A stretch of DNA of 36,019 bases, from assembly GCA_020722705.1 (NCBI GenBank), contig DYKI01000022.1, forward strand, positions 5,679-41,697, in the 5' to 3' direction. Shown piece after piece: positions 7,205 through 15,672 of the stretch. The notes beneath the pieces are model-generated. The model saw only the letters and a program-made list of their open reading frames with translations. It had not been told where the DNA came from and made no database searches. How positions within the stretch are numbered: the first letter of the stretch is position 1; the number at the start of each line of letters is the position of its first letter. The position numbers and the translations under genes were made by a program. Source of the stretch: Chthonomonas calidirosea (GTDB lineage Bacteria > Armatimonadota > Chthonomonadetes > Chthonomonadales > CAJBBX01).

Positions 7205-8557
7205 ATGCGCAAGCCGCTTGACCTGAAGATCAGCGTATCCGGCGTACGGGGCGTCGTCGGCGATGCGCTGACACCGCAGCTCGTGAGCTCTTTCGGCGCG
7301 GCGTTCGGCACCTACACGGGAGCGGGACCCATCCTCGTCGGAACCGACACGCGCCCTTCGCGCGAGATGGTCTGCCATGCCGTTGTCGCCGGTCTGATGA
7401 GCGTCGGATGCACGCCGATTGACCTTGGCATCGTCCCGGTACCGGTTCTCCAGTCGCACATCCGGCGCAGCGGCGCGTTCGGTGGCATCTGCGTAACCGC
7501 CAGCCACAACCCGATCGAATGGAATGCCCTGAAGTTCTTCGGTTCCGACGGAATCCTGCTCCGTCCGCACGAGGCCGCAGAACTGACGGACCTCTATCAT
7601 CAGGGTGTGTTTCCGCGCATCGGCGGCACAGCCGTCCCGGTCCCTCGTACCGACGACACGGCCATCAGGCACCATCGTCGAACCGTCCTGTCGCACATTG
7701 ACGTTGACGCGATACGGGCCGCCCGGATTCACGTGGCCGTTGACTGCTGCAATGGAGCCGCCCATAGCGCTGCGCCCGACTTCCTCACCGAGCTCGGATG
7801 CGAGGTCACGCTGATCAACGCCGATCCCGATCGGCCGTTCCCACATGATCCTGAGCCGATACCGGAGAACATGGGCCAACTGCGTCAGGCTGTCATCGCC
7901 TCCGGAGCGGACATCGGTTTCATCCAGGATGCCGACGCGGATCGGCTTGCCATCGCCGGTTCCGATGGGAATCCGCTTGGTGAGGAGGCGACGCTTGCGC
8001 TGGTGGTGCGCCACTTCCTGGGACGTTCCCCGGGGCCTGTCGTGGTCAACGTGTCCACAAGCCGCATGCTGGATGATGTCTGCGCGGAGGCCGGGGTCCC
8101 GCTGCATCGGACGCGTGTCGGGGAGATTAACGTCGTTCAGCGCATGCGGGAGGTCGGCGCTCGAATCGGCGGCGAAGGCAACGGCGGTGTCATCGCCGCC
8201 GAGATCAACCCATGCCGCGACAGCTTCGTCGCCATGGCCTATATCCTGGAGGCAATGGCGCTCAATGGCGCTGCGATCAACGATCTGCGAAGCGCCATTC
8301 CTCGGTATGTTTTCGTGAAGCAGCGCGTCGAGGTTCGGCTTCGCGACGTTCCTGCGGCGCTGCGCCGCTTCAGAGACCTATGGCAACAGGCGACATTGGA
8401 TACCACCGACGGTATCAAGGCGATCTGGTCCGATCGGTGGGTCCAGGCGCGAGCTTCCAACACGGAACCGATCATCCGCCTGATCGCGGAAGCGCCGACG
8501 GAGAGGGATGCGCACGCCCTGCTCGAAGCCTCGCGAGAACGTCTGCTCGTCCCCTGA
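7205..8557 (+). CDS. glmM: Phosphoglucosamine mutase, archaeal-type GlmM
   Basis: A 450-residue phosphohexomutase that most likely converts glucosamine-6-phosphate to glucosamine-1-phosphate for UDP-GlcNAc synthesis in the cytoplasm. It has the full set of motifs: SGVRG at the N-terminus, phosphoserine loop TASHNP (Ser100), metal loop DADADR (Asp242, 244, 246), sugar loop GEGNGGVI and phosphate loop RASNTEPIIRLIAE. The sugar loop fits the archaeal GlmM subfamily rather than the usual bacterial GEQSGH type. The ATG is 2 bases after the stop of the paralogue at 5838-7202, with no strong ribosome-binding site of its own, so it is probably translated by coupling. Phosphomannomutase or phosphoglucomutase activity cannot be excluded from sequence alone. 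Confidence 0.88.
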   Translation: MRKPLDLKISVSGVRGVVGDALTPQLVSSFGAAFGTYTGAGPILVGTDTRPSREMVCHAVVAGLMSVGCTPIDLGIVPVPVLQSHIRRSGAFGGICVTASHNPIEWNALKFFGSDGILLRPHEAAELTDLYHQGVFPRIGGTAVPVPRTDDTAIRHHRRTVLSHIDVDAIRAARIHVAVDCCNGAAHSAAPDFLTELGCEVTLINADPDRPFPHDPEPIPENMGQLRQAVIASGADIGFIQDADADRLAIAGSDGNPLGEEATLALVVRHFLGRSPGPVVVNVSTSRMLDDVCAEAGVPLHRTRVGEINVVQRMREVGARIGGEGNGGVIAAEINPCRDSFVAMAYILEAMALNGAAINDLRSAIPRYVFVKQRVEVRLRDVPAALRRFRDLWQQATLDTTDGIKAIWSDRWVQARASNTEPIIRLIAEAPTERDAHALLEASRERLLVP

Positions 8558-8653
8558 GCTGTCCTCGGCCCTCGGCTCGACACGTTCGCCGGGGCTCCGG
8601 CATAGCAAACGCACTTTGAGAACGCTCCAGCGACCTTTCCGGCCAATCTTACC

Positions 8654-8682
8654 TTGACTAACTGGCCCTCCAGTGTTATGAT
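8654..8682 (+). promoter_or_regulatory. Sigma-70-type promoter of the YjbH-like gene
   Basis: TTGACT at 8654-8659 and TATGAT at 8677-8682 are separated by 17 bases, a near-consensus housekeeping promoter. It would start transcription near 8690, leaving a leader of about 45 bases before the ATG at 8737. It makes the YjbH-like gene and the following lipoprotein gene a unit separate from glmM. Confidence 0.75.
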
Positions 8683-8736
8683 GGTGCTTTACTGCCCCCA
8701 AAACGGATGCGGCGGCAGCATGGGAGGTTGCACGGC

Positions 8737-10635
8737 ATGCGGAATATGCCACGAGGTCTTCCGTGGCTGGTGGCGTTGTGCATCGCGACGGCTAGTTCAC
8801 CTGGGCGCGCCGACGATCAGACCAATCGGCGGTGGGACCTTTCCTCGACTGTTACCGGGCTCACGGGGCTGATCCGTGTGCCCAATGCACTCGTGCTTCG
8901 TGACGATCGCGCGCGGATCAGTTGGACCCCCGCCATGCGGAACTGGGATCCGTCCATCGGCGCGCGAAGCTCAGTTGCCCTCGGGGTGGGGATCGCACCC
9001 CGCACCGAGTTCTCGTTCACGCTCGGAACGGCCAGCCATGACTTCGATCTGGCCGGCCATGCCAAGGTGCTGGCATGGTACGGGTCCGGCTACATGCCGA
9101 CCATCGCCATCGGCGCGACCGACGTGGCGCGAAACGGTCCACGCGGCTCGACAGGGTATGCGGTGGCATCGTGGCCATTGTTGGATGACAGCGCTCTGCT
9201 CACGCTGGGTGGCGCATTCGGCGGCAATGAGGGGCTTCTGGCCGGAGTTCAGTACCGCATCGGCCGGAACCTCGAGCTTCAGGCCGAATACGATACCCTT
9301 CGTGTCAACGTCGGTGCAGTCGTCCGGATCGGTGATCGGGCCTTCGCCCGCGTCGCCGACGTGAGCACCGGCGCCAACTTCACGGTGGGCTATTCTGCCC
9401 CCATCTCCTATCTGCCGCCGCGACCCCTTGAACCCGCGCCGCAAGCTCCGAATGACGCAGTCCAGGATGCGATGGAGCGCGTCAAGGCCGCGCTGGCGTC
9501 TTCCGGCCTCGAGGATGTCCAGGTGACCGTGACCCACCTGGGCGACAACCGTGAGCTGGCGGTTGCCTATGAGGACCGCAACTACACGATCAACCAACTT
9601 GACGGCCTGCCGGACGTGCTCAAGACCATGGCGGGCAATGCACCCGAGAACACAACGGCGCTGGTTGTCTCGCTCCGGCGCCGCGGACTGGTGATGGCCG
9701 AGTACCGGGTACCCGTCGAGGCCTACCGCCAGTATACCGAGGGGCGGATATCGGGCAGGGACTTCGCCAAGACGACGGAAATCACGGCACTGCCCAAGAC
9801 CAACGAGATGCGCGGTCCCCAGCAGACCACGGACATCGCCAACAAGTCGTTTGGACGGACGGACATAGTTGTCAGTCCGGGCATCCGCAACGTCGTCGGC
9901 ACTGAGGTCGGCGCGTTCAGGATAGGCGTCCTGGGTCGGGTCGAAGCCGTCACGCAGCTCGGACGAGGTCTGCAGGCGCAAGCGAGAGCGGTGTACCCCA
10001 TCGGAGGCGAGTTGGTGAGCGAAGAGCCGCGCGAGTGGCGAGGCGACCGATACTTGCTTTCCTATGCGTTTGTCCCACGCCCCGGATGGCTTGCCCAGGT
10101 TATCGCAGGACGTTTCCCGGGGAGCAACGATGGAGTGGTGCTCGAGGTCCTGTATCCGGCAGCCAGGCGGCTTGCTTTGCGAGCTATCCTCGGTCAGCTT
10201 GACAATGACCGGCTCGACGACCGGCTATACGCCATCGGCGAGTGTTGGTACATGGTTCCGGAGTGGCGTGCTCAGATCAGGCTTTTCGGAGGCCGGTTCC
10301 TTTCGGGCGACACGGGATTCGGCATTGACCTGATACGCAGCTTTGGCTCTGTTGACATAGGAATCGGCGTCCGCGACACGACGAACACACGCCTGGTCGA
10401 ACTGCGCTTGAGCATGCCGCTCAGCCCGCGCAAGCAGCCGCAGAAGCCCGCTCCTTTCAGAGTCAGACTTGCGGATTACTACGAGCATGGCCTCCGCAGT
10501 GTCATAGAGGGTGTAAACTATCTGTACCTTGAGAACGTCACGGCACGTGAACTCGCACTTGGACCGGACATCCGTGATACGTTCTTGAGTCGCTTCCGGC
10601 TTCTTCCGGACAGCGGTTGGTGGCCCGGTCAGTAA
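8737..10635 (+). CDS. YjbH-like outer-membrane protein
   Basis: A 632-residue exported protein. ATG 8737 is chosen for a GGGAGG site at 8722-8727; an ATG at 8707 in frame lacks one. A signal peptide ends near residue 26 (SSPGRA). The N-terminal part (TGLTGLIRVPNALVLRDD, then WYGSGYMPTIAIGATDVA) matches the start of YjbH-type outer-membrane proteins, linked in other bacteria to exopolysaccharide secretion. The middle carries a small alpha/beta segment (about residues 240-350), and the C-terminal 220 residues alternate polar and hydrophobic residues in short strands, as in a beta barrel. The gene lies downstream of two GlmM genes and 31 bases before a lipoprotein gene. A role in envelope or polysaccharide export fits; the substrate is unknown. 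Confidence 0.75.
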   Translation: MRNMPRGLPWLVALCIATASSPGRADDQTNRRWDLSSTVTGLTGLIRVPNALVLRDDRARISWTPAMRNWDPSIGARSSVALGVGIAPRTEFSFTLGTASHDFDLAGHAKVLAWYGSGYMPTIAIGATDVARNGPRGSTGYAVASWPLLDDSALLTLGGAFGGNEGLLAGVQYRIGRNLELQAEYDTLRVNVGAVVRIGDRAFARVADVSTGANFTVGYSAPISYLPPRPLEPAPQAPNDAVQDAMERVKAALASSGLEDVQVTVTHLGDNRELAVAYEDRNYTINQLDGLPDVLKTMAGNAPENTTALVVSLRRRGLVMAEYRVPVEAYRQYTEGRISGRDFAKTTEITALPKTNEMRGPQQTTDIANKSFGRTDIVVSPGIRNVVGTEVGAFRIGVLGRVEAVTQLGRGLQAQARAVYPIGGELVSEEPREWRGDRYLLSYAFVPRPGWLAQVIAGRFPGSNDGVVLEVLYPAARRLALRAILGQLDNDRLDDRLYAIGECWYMVPEWRAQIRLFGGRFLSGDTGFGIDLIRSFGSVDIGIGVRDTTNTRLVELRLSMPLSPRKQPQKPAPFRVRLADYYEHGLRSVIEGVNYLYLENVTARELALGPDIRDTFLSRFRLLPDSGWWPGQ

Positions 10636-10666
10636 CGGAGGGCGACAGCCCAGGAGGGTTAATCTA

Positions 10667-11815
10667 GTGAAGAAAGGCACGTATGCTCTTGTTTTACTCG
10701 TCGTTGCGGCGGCTGTCGTGGCATTGGCCGGATGCGGCGGCGGGACTGGAGCCGCAAGTCCCCGACTGATGGGACGCGTGGCCGATACCAGCGGTACCCC
10801 CGTTGAGGGTGTGACGGTCAGTCTGGCGTCCAATCCGGCGATCTCGACCACTACAAACGCCGACGGCGTCTACGTACTTCGCGGCGTTCCGGCAGGTCCG
10901 CACTTTATGGTGCGCTACCAGAGACCCGGATTCGCCGAGTCCCACGCTGTTGGCCTCGTCTCGGACGGCAAGTACTCAACCATGGATGTCGTCTTGTTCC
11001 GTGAGGGGCGCGTTGCCAACGTAACGGCCGCATCCGATCAGGTTGTCACCGACGCGCGCGGTGACGGCAACAACGCGCGTGTCACCTTCCAGGCAGGCAG
11101 CCTGCTGAACAGCGCGGGCGTCCCGGTCACGGACGCGGTGGTTAGCCTGACCACGGCATTGCCCAGCGACCCGGCGTTCAACCAGGCGTATCCCAGCAGC
11201 TTTGTCGGGACCGTCGGCGGTCAGGATGTGCCCCTGTCCAGTTATGGCGCACTCCACGTAACCATGAAAGACGGGTCCGGCAATGCGCTGAAGCTCGACC
11301 CGTCCAAACCTGCCACGATTGAGATCCCTGTCACATCGGCCAACGATCCTGGCACGCCCGACATACCGCTGTGGTCGCTGAACACCGCGACCGGCAAGTG
11401 GGTTCAGGAAGGCACGGCCACGCGTGACAGCTCAGTGTCGCCAGTGGTGTATCGCGCACAGGTGACACACTTCTCCTGGTGGGCGCTTAACATCTACCCC
11501 AGCACGACCCATGTGATCGTCGTGACGACGGTTGAGGATCCGACTGTCAGCCCGATGGTGCCCGTCTGTGGAGCGCTGGTGTCGGTTCGCCGTGACCGTG
11601 GCGCGTGGCAAGCGAAAGGCATCACCTCGACCCCGCAGGGCATCGCGGCATTCATAGCTCCCCCGCCAGGTCCGTACTGGGTTGAAGGCAAGAAGGCGTA
11701 CCACGAGGACAAGGGCGTGTATTCGTACACAACCGTGGGCGACACGACCTACGTTACGTACTGGCTGCGCCCGGCTTCCACCGGCGCCCAAGGTGGATGC
11801 CCCGACTGCGGTTAG
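10667..11815 (+). CDS. Lipoprotein with carboxypeptidase regulatory-like domain
   Basis: A 382-residue predicted lipoprotein. It starts at GTG 10667, supported by an AGGAGGG site at 10652-10658. The signal peptide ends in the lipobox LAGC (Cys about residue 23), followed by a GGG-rich linker. Residues about 32-105 form a CarboxypepD_reg-type beta-sandwich (LMGRVADTSGTPVEGVTVSL and ADGVYVLRGVPAG). A second beta-rich part (about 115-280) ends in WSLNTATGKWVQEGTATR and HFSWWALN, a layout seen in secreted FAM171/CILP-like modules. A third short module has GALVSVRRDRG. The protein ends in a CPDCG motif of unknown meaning. It follows the YjbH-like gene by 31 bases and is probably co-transcribed; a strong terminator follows. 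No enzyme activity is apparent; adhesion or scaffold functions are possible. Confidence 0.8.
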   Translation: MKKGTYALVLLVVAAAVVALAGCGGGTGAASPRLMGRVADTSGTPVEGVTVSLASNPAISTTTNADGVYVLRGVPAGPHFMVRYQRPGFAESHAVGLVSDGKYSTMDVVLFREGRVANVTAASDQVVTDARGDGNNARVTFQAGSLLNSAGVPVTDAVVSLTTALPSDPAFNQAYPSSFVGTVGGQDVPLSSYGALHVTMKDGSGNALKLDPSKPATIEIPVTSANDPGTPDIPLWSLNTATGKWVQEGTATRDSSVSPVVYRAQVTHFSWWALNIYPSTTHVIVVTTVEDPTVSPMVPVCGALVSVRRDRGAWQAKGITSTPQGIAAFIAPPPGPYWVEGKKAYHEDKGVYSYTTVGDTTYVTYWLRPASTGAQGGCPDCG

Positions 11816-11845
11816 CCATTCCCTCGTCAACACTCGCAGCAAGAA

Positions 11846-11877
11846 GGCCGTCCCCGTGAATGGGGGCGGCCCTTTTT
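11846..11877 (+). terminator. Rho-independent terminator
   Basis: A 10-bp stem (11846-11855 with 11862-11871, including one G-U pair), a 6-base loop and a TTTTT tract at 11873-11877. It stands 30 bases after the lipoprotein stop and ends the YjbH-like/lipoprotein transcript. Confidence 0.92.
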
Positions 11878-12090
11878 CGGTCGGCCGGGCTGCCGCTCCC
11901 TCGGCGATGACGACTGACCCCGGGGCGTTGCGCAGTGTACCACCTCCACACTGGAGGCGCACCCGCGCAGTGTGTCGCCACGTGCCACGTTAGCCGCACA
12001 GGTACAATCCCGGCCCCGGGTCCTCTGTGGACCTGCCGACACCCAGGCCCCCTGGCAGCGATGGGCTTGATCGCGTCAGTTCCGGCGCTC

Positions 12091-12117
12091 GGCTCGGCAG
12101 GAGCCTCGCCCTCCCGG
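12091..12117. repeat. REP-like dispersed repeat, copy 2
   Basis: It matches 26 of 27 bases of the unit at 30-56. The GGCTC/GAGCC inverted repeat is kept. The one mismatch (A12099) weakens the GGGAG/CTCCC stem. The flanks of the two copies are otherwise unlike each other, as expected for a small dispersed element. Confidence 0.6.
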
Positions 12118-12286
12118 GTTCCGGAGATCACTGAACGAGCGTCACGCAACGATCCGCACGAGTGCGGGTGTGCACAGACGCTCCGTCGCCACGGACCTCT
12201 GAGTATCTGCACGCAAGCCGTCGAGCGGTCACGGCCCGCTCCTCCTCCTCGGCAAGCACCGGCGCACCCTCACTCCCAAGCAAGAA

Positions 12287-12315
12287 GGGGCACCGGGTTG
12301 GTCACCCGATGCCCC
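12287..12315 (-). terminator. Probable terminator of the SBBP-repeat gene
   Basis: A 12-bp stem with one mismatch (12287-12298 with 12304-12315) and a 5-base loop. Read on the minus strand it is followed by TTCTTGCTT. It lies 53 bases past the stop of the gene at 12368-15358. The T-tract is imperfect, hence moderate confidence. Confidence 0.6.
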
Positions 12316-12367
12316 CAAAGCATGCGCATGGCGTTCCGGCATGCTGCCGGTCAGCCATCGAGCCCAG

Positions 12368-15358
12368 CTATGGAGTGATAGTCAGCGGAGCTTCCCCATA
12401 GCCGTCACCAACGAAGGCGTCTCCGTAGAACTGGCACCGGATCGTGTAGGTGCCGGCCGGCTCAACCGTTGGATACAGATAGGATGCGACGCCCGAGCTG
12501 TTGGTTGCCATCGTGTGGACCACTGTGCCGTCTATCTTGAAGTAAACGGTTTTGCCGCCTTGCGGCGCGTAGTCCTTGAGGCGGCGGAACAGCGCATACA
12601 GGTTTGCGGTGCCACCTACCGGGACTGTGCGCGGGCTGACCCAGATGTACGGCGTTGCAGGGTTGACTTTCAGCGTATTGATGCCAACAGCCGGCAAGAA
12701 CCCGGCGTCGCCGGCCCACTCTACCTTGATCTCCCGATCGCCCGCGCCGGCACCATCGGCAACGGTGTACCCTAACTGGGCACGCCCTGTGGAGATAGTC
12801 GTGTCGGACCCGAGAATCGTGCCGTCAAGTTTGAACGTGATCAGCCTGCCGGGTATGCCGGTGTTGTCGGGTCGCCACAGCCAGCCCTTGAACACCACGT
12901 ACTCGGTGATCCGTGCCTCGCGATTGACACCAAACAGCTTGGGTGTGACCGTCAGAGATGTCAGTGTCGCGGTTGCACTCGAGGGCTCGTACGGATCGTT
13001 GCCGGGATACTCGGCAGTGATCGTCCGAGTGACGGGCCCGGGCGTGATCGTCCACAGCAATGAGGCGTCGCCGCCTGCGTTGGTAACGGCGCTGCCCACA
13101 GGCGTCCCATCAATCTTGAAGTTGATCGTCTCCCCAACGAGCAGCGCGTTGTCATGGGTGCGCTTGAGGTCATAGGCCCGAAGGTAGATATCGTCGGTGA
13201 TGATGCCGGTCCGGTCAATCGTCCACAGGGTAGTCGGAAGCGTGAGCAGGTTGAACCGGGCCAGGAATCCATCTTCGTCGCCGCTGCCATAAGTCGTCTG
13301 AACAACGCCGGGCGTCGTCGGGTAGTCGGTCGAGTTCGTCCAGCCGGTCAGGAAGAGAAGGTTGTTGCCATCGGACGCAACATCAACGGCCCCCTCGTTG
13401 CCGGTGCCGCCCAGGTAGGTTGCGTACTTGGTGAACACGCCGGCACCGGTCGGCTGGATCTTCCACACAAAGGCATCGCTCGGCCCGGAGCGTGAAGACT
13501 GATACGCGCCAGCCGTGACCGGGAAGTCCACAGACCAGGTCTCACCCACAATGTACATGTAGCCGGCGTTGTCCTGGACAATCGAGTTGGCGATGTCGTC
13601 GGTGGCACCTCCGAAGTACGTGCCCCAATGCAGCACCGAACCACCCGGCTCAATGGCCGCAAAGAACGCGTCCTTGCGTCCCTTGTTGACGGCCTGCTCT
13701 TCGCCGCGCAGCGGCAGATCATTGGAGTCTGCACGGCCAACAAAGCACACATTCCCGGCCGGGTCAATCAGAACGTCCTCAGCCCCGTCGGTCCAGAGGC
13801 CGCCGTAGAGCGTGGACCAAACGAGCGATGCGCCCGACGCGTCGAACATGGTCACAAACGCGTCCGACTCGCCCTTGATGGTTGTTTGGTAGGCGCCCAC
13901 CGTTGTTGGGAAAGTCGTCGAGTTGGTCCGTCCGACAACGACAACGCGGCCCAGATTGTCAACCGTCACAGCCGTTCCGTACTGCTCCTGCGCGCCGCCA
14001 TGAAGGTAGCTCGAGAAGTGGAACGCGCCGAGACTGGGCTGCAGCACGCTCGCAAAGGCCGAACTCGGCAGTCCTGCGGCCCACGCCGTTTGGAACGCGC
14101 CCGCGGTCGTTGGGTAATCCGGCGAGTTGGTCCATCCGGTCACGGCAACGTTGTTGGTCGCAGCGTCGAGCGCTACCGACCTGAGAGTATCGTATCCCGA
14201 ACCGCCGACGTACGTCGAGGCGACCAGTGCCGATCCGGACGCACTGAGTTCAAGGACGAAACCGTCGGCGCTGCCGGCATTCGTGCCCTGGAGCGCGCCT
14301 CCCGTAACCGGAAAGTCCGTCGAATCGGTGTCGCCGACGACGATGGCATTGCCGCCCTTAAGAACGATGTCGGAAGCGTAGTCATAGCCGGAGCCGCCGA
14401 TGAACGTGGAGTAAAGCAGTGTCTTGCCGTTGGAGCTGATCTTGCTGACGGCCACATCATAGTTGCCGTTGATCGTCCCATCGTATGCCGAGCCCGTCAC
14501 GGGGAAGTTCCCGCTGTTGGTCCAGCTCGCCACATACACGTTGCCTGACGCGTCAACGGCCACCGCCTGCGCTCCATCGTCACCTGCGCCGCCGAGGAAC
14601 GTCGAGAACTCCAGCACCGGATACATCACAGGGTCTATGACCAGCGTCTTGGTCCGATCATAGCGCCCAACCGAGAAAGACACGATGCCTCCGGCCGCGA
14701 TCGCATAGCGGGCCAAGACCGGCCGCTGCCTGCCGCCGATGGTCTGGTAGGCGTACGGTTTGGCATGCCGCATCACGCCCGCCGGGGTCGCGAGCAGCAG
14801 GTCTCCATTGGGCGCGACGGAGACATTCGAAACCCCTTCGAATCGGACCGCGATGCGACTCGGGTCGGCTCCAGGGGCGACAACGAAATCGTACTGCACT
14901 CGCTGTCTGTTGCCGTAGTACACCAGGTCTATCCCGGGATACACGGCCCTGTAGGCAACTCGGCCGAACGTCGGCACGCCGGTTACCCAATCGGATGGAT
15001 TGCGCCCTTTCAGGTAGTTGGTCGTACCAGGAAGCAGGTACTGGCCGGCGGGTTTGACTGAGCGCGCGCCGACGAGCTGCATCCTTACGTTGAAGCGTGC
15101 ATCCTCGCGGCCAGACTCCATTCGGAGCGATGCGCGATCTGCTGCCAGGAATAGGTTGTAGCCCTGTCCCCGCGCGACGTAGGCATAGGATGACGCGACT
15201 TGCCCATCGTTGCGCTCAAAGTGGAGCTTCACCTGTGCAAATAGCGCCTGCCGCGGGATGGCGGCAGGGTCGGCTCCTTGGCCGCTTGCGCTGAGATGCG
15301 CAGCCAGCAGCATCACCGCAGCGGTCACAGCACGGCCCGTAGTGCCAACTTGGATCAT
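12368..15358 (-). CDS. Secreted SBBP beta-propeller and Ig-like repeat protein
   Basis: A 996-residue secreted protein. ATG 15358 follows an AAAGGAG site and begins a signal peptide ending near residue 27. Residues about 40-240 match the DUF7948-type N-terminal domain of SBBP proteins (FERNDGQV, YNLFLAADRASLRM, YPGIDLVYYG). Residues about 250-670 contain seven SBBP-like repeats, each with a core such as AVAVDASGNVYVASWTNS followed by FPVT or YPTT; these predict a beta propeller. The C-terminal third holds three Ig-like modules, each with an FKIDGT or FKLDGT strand. There is no sorting signal or catalytic motif. It is probably a surface or extracellular binding protein; the ligand is unknown. 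It stands alone between a terminator and the mnmG upstream region. Confidence 0.88.
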   Translation of the reverse strand: MIQVGTTGRAVTAAVMLLAAHLSASGQGADPAAIPRQALFAQVKLHFERNDGQVASSYAYVARGQGYNLFLAADRASLRMESGREDARFNVRMQLVGARSVKPAGQYLLPGTTNYLKGRNPSDWVTGVPTFGRVAYRAVYPGIDLVYYGNRQRVQYDFVVAPGADPSRIAVRFEGVSNVSVAPNGDLLLATPAGVMRHAKPYAYQTIGGRQRPVLARYAIAAGGIVSFSVGRYDRTKTLVIDPVMYPVLEFSTFLGGAGDDGAQAVAVDASGNVYVASWTNSGNFPVTGSAYDGTINGNYDVAVSKISSNGKTLLYSTFIGGSGYDYASDIVLKGGNAIVVGDTDSTDFPVTGGALQGTNAGSADGFVLELSASGSALVASTYVGGSGYDTLRSVALDAATNNVAVTGWTNSPDYPTTAGAFQTAWAAGLPSSAFASVLQPSLGAFHFSSYLHGGAQEQYGTAVTVDNLGRVVVVGRTNSTTFPTTVGAYQTTIKGESDAFVTMFDASGASLVWSTLYGGLWTDGAEDVLIDPAGNVCFVGRADSNDLPLRGEEQAVNKGRKDAFFAAIEPGGSVLHWGTYFGGATDDIANSIVQDNAGYMYIVGETWSVDFPVTAGAYQSSRSGPSDAFVWKIQPTGAGVFTKYATYLGGTGNEGAVDVASDGNNLLFLTGWTNSTDYPTTPGVVQTTYGSGDEDGFLARFNLLTLPTTLWTIDRTGIITDDIYLRAYDLKRTHDNALLVGETINFKIDGTPVGSAVTNAGGDASLLWTITPGPVTRTITAEYPGNDPYEPSSATATLTSLTVTPKLFGVNREARITEYVVFKGWLWRPDNTGIPGRLITFKLDGTILGSDTTISTGRAQLGYTVADGAGAGDREIKVEWAGDAGFLPAVGINTLKVNPATPYIWVSPRTVPVGGTANLYALFRRLKDYAPQGGKTVYFKIDGTVVHTMATNSSGVASYLYPTVEPAGTYTIRCQFYGDAFVGDGYGEAPLTITP

Positions 15359-15672
15359 CTTTTCTGCTTTCTCCTTTCGCGGCGCGGAGCGGAGAACTGT
15401 CCCCCCACACCATTACCGGAGCAGTATGCCGCCCAGGTTAACGTGGTACAGTCAATGAACGATCATGATCTGCGGACACGGCCTGACGAGCGCAATGGCC
15501 GACAAGTGCCACAATGCGACTCCTCGCCAAGCGGAGCCCATTAACAGTATAGCGAGTAATCTCTGTTTGCGCTAGACCTAAGTTTGATTGTCTTTGTGAT
15601 GGCCATCATTCTCGCATCCGTCCGTCTCGGGGGCATGCCCAATACTGCGGCCTGATCGTCTCGACACCACCC
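15359..15672. other. Divergent intergenic region, SBBP gene and mnmG
   Basis: These 314 bases must carry promoters for both flanking genes, but none is clear. The stretch 15541-15600 is richer in A and T than its surroundings. A minus-strand TATACT (plus-strand 15546-15551) and an AATACT at 15641-15646 are candidate -10 boxes without good -35 partners. A perfect 10-base palindrome GATCATGATC lies at 15461-15470. No RNA gene or small coding frame is seen. Confidence 0.4.

Larger units (their letters stand above)
11878..12367. other. Gene-poor intergenic region between convergent genes
   Basis: About 490 bases without a convincing gene. It holds a TACAAT box at 12003-12008 with no gene after it, the second REP-like repeat at 12091-12117, and a probable minus-strand terminator at 12287-12315. 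Short open frames here lack ribosome-binding sites and have arginine/serine/proline-rich, low-complexity composition typical of non-coding GC-rich DNA. A small RNA starting near 12015 is possible but not supported by any recognised fold. Confidence 0.55.

Noticed and set aside
12162-12401. Possible small gene between the lipoprotein and the SBBP gene
   Set aside because: No ribosome-binding site; low-complexity Ser/Arg/Pro protein; runs through the predicted terminator and into the convergent gene.
13628-14548. Plus-strand frame of 306 codons inside the SBBP-repeat gene
   Set aside because: It mirrors the repeats of the real gene and has no features of its own.
13380-14600. DNA tandem repeat array
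   Set aside because: The periodic pattern is the protein-level SBBP repeat; the DNA copies are too divergent to be a simple repeat.
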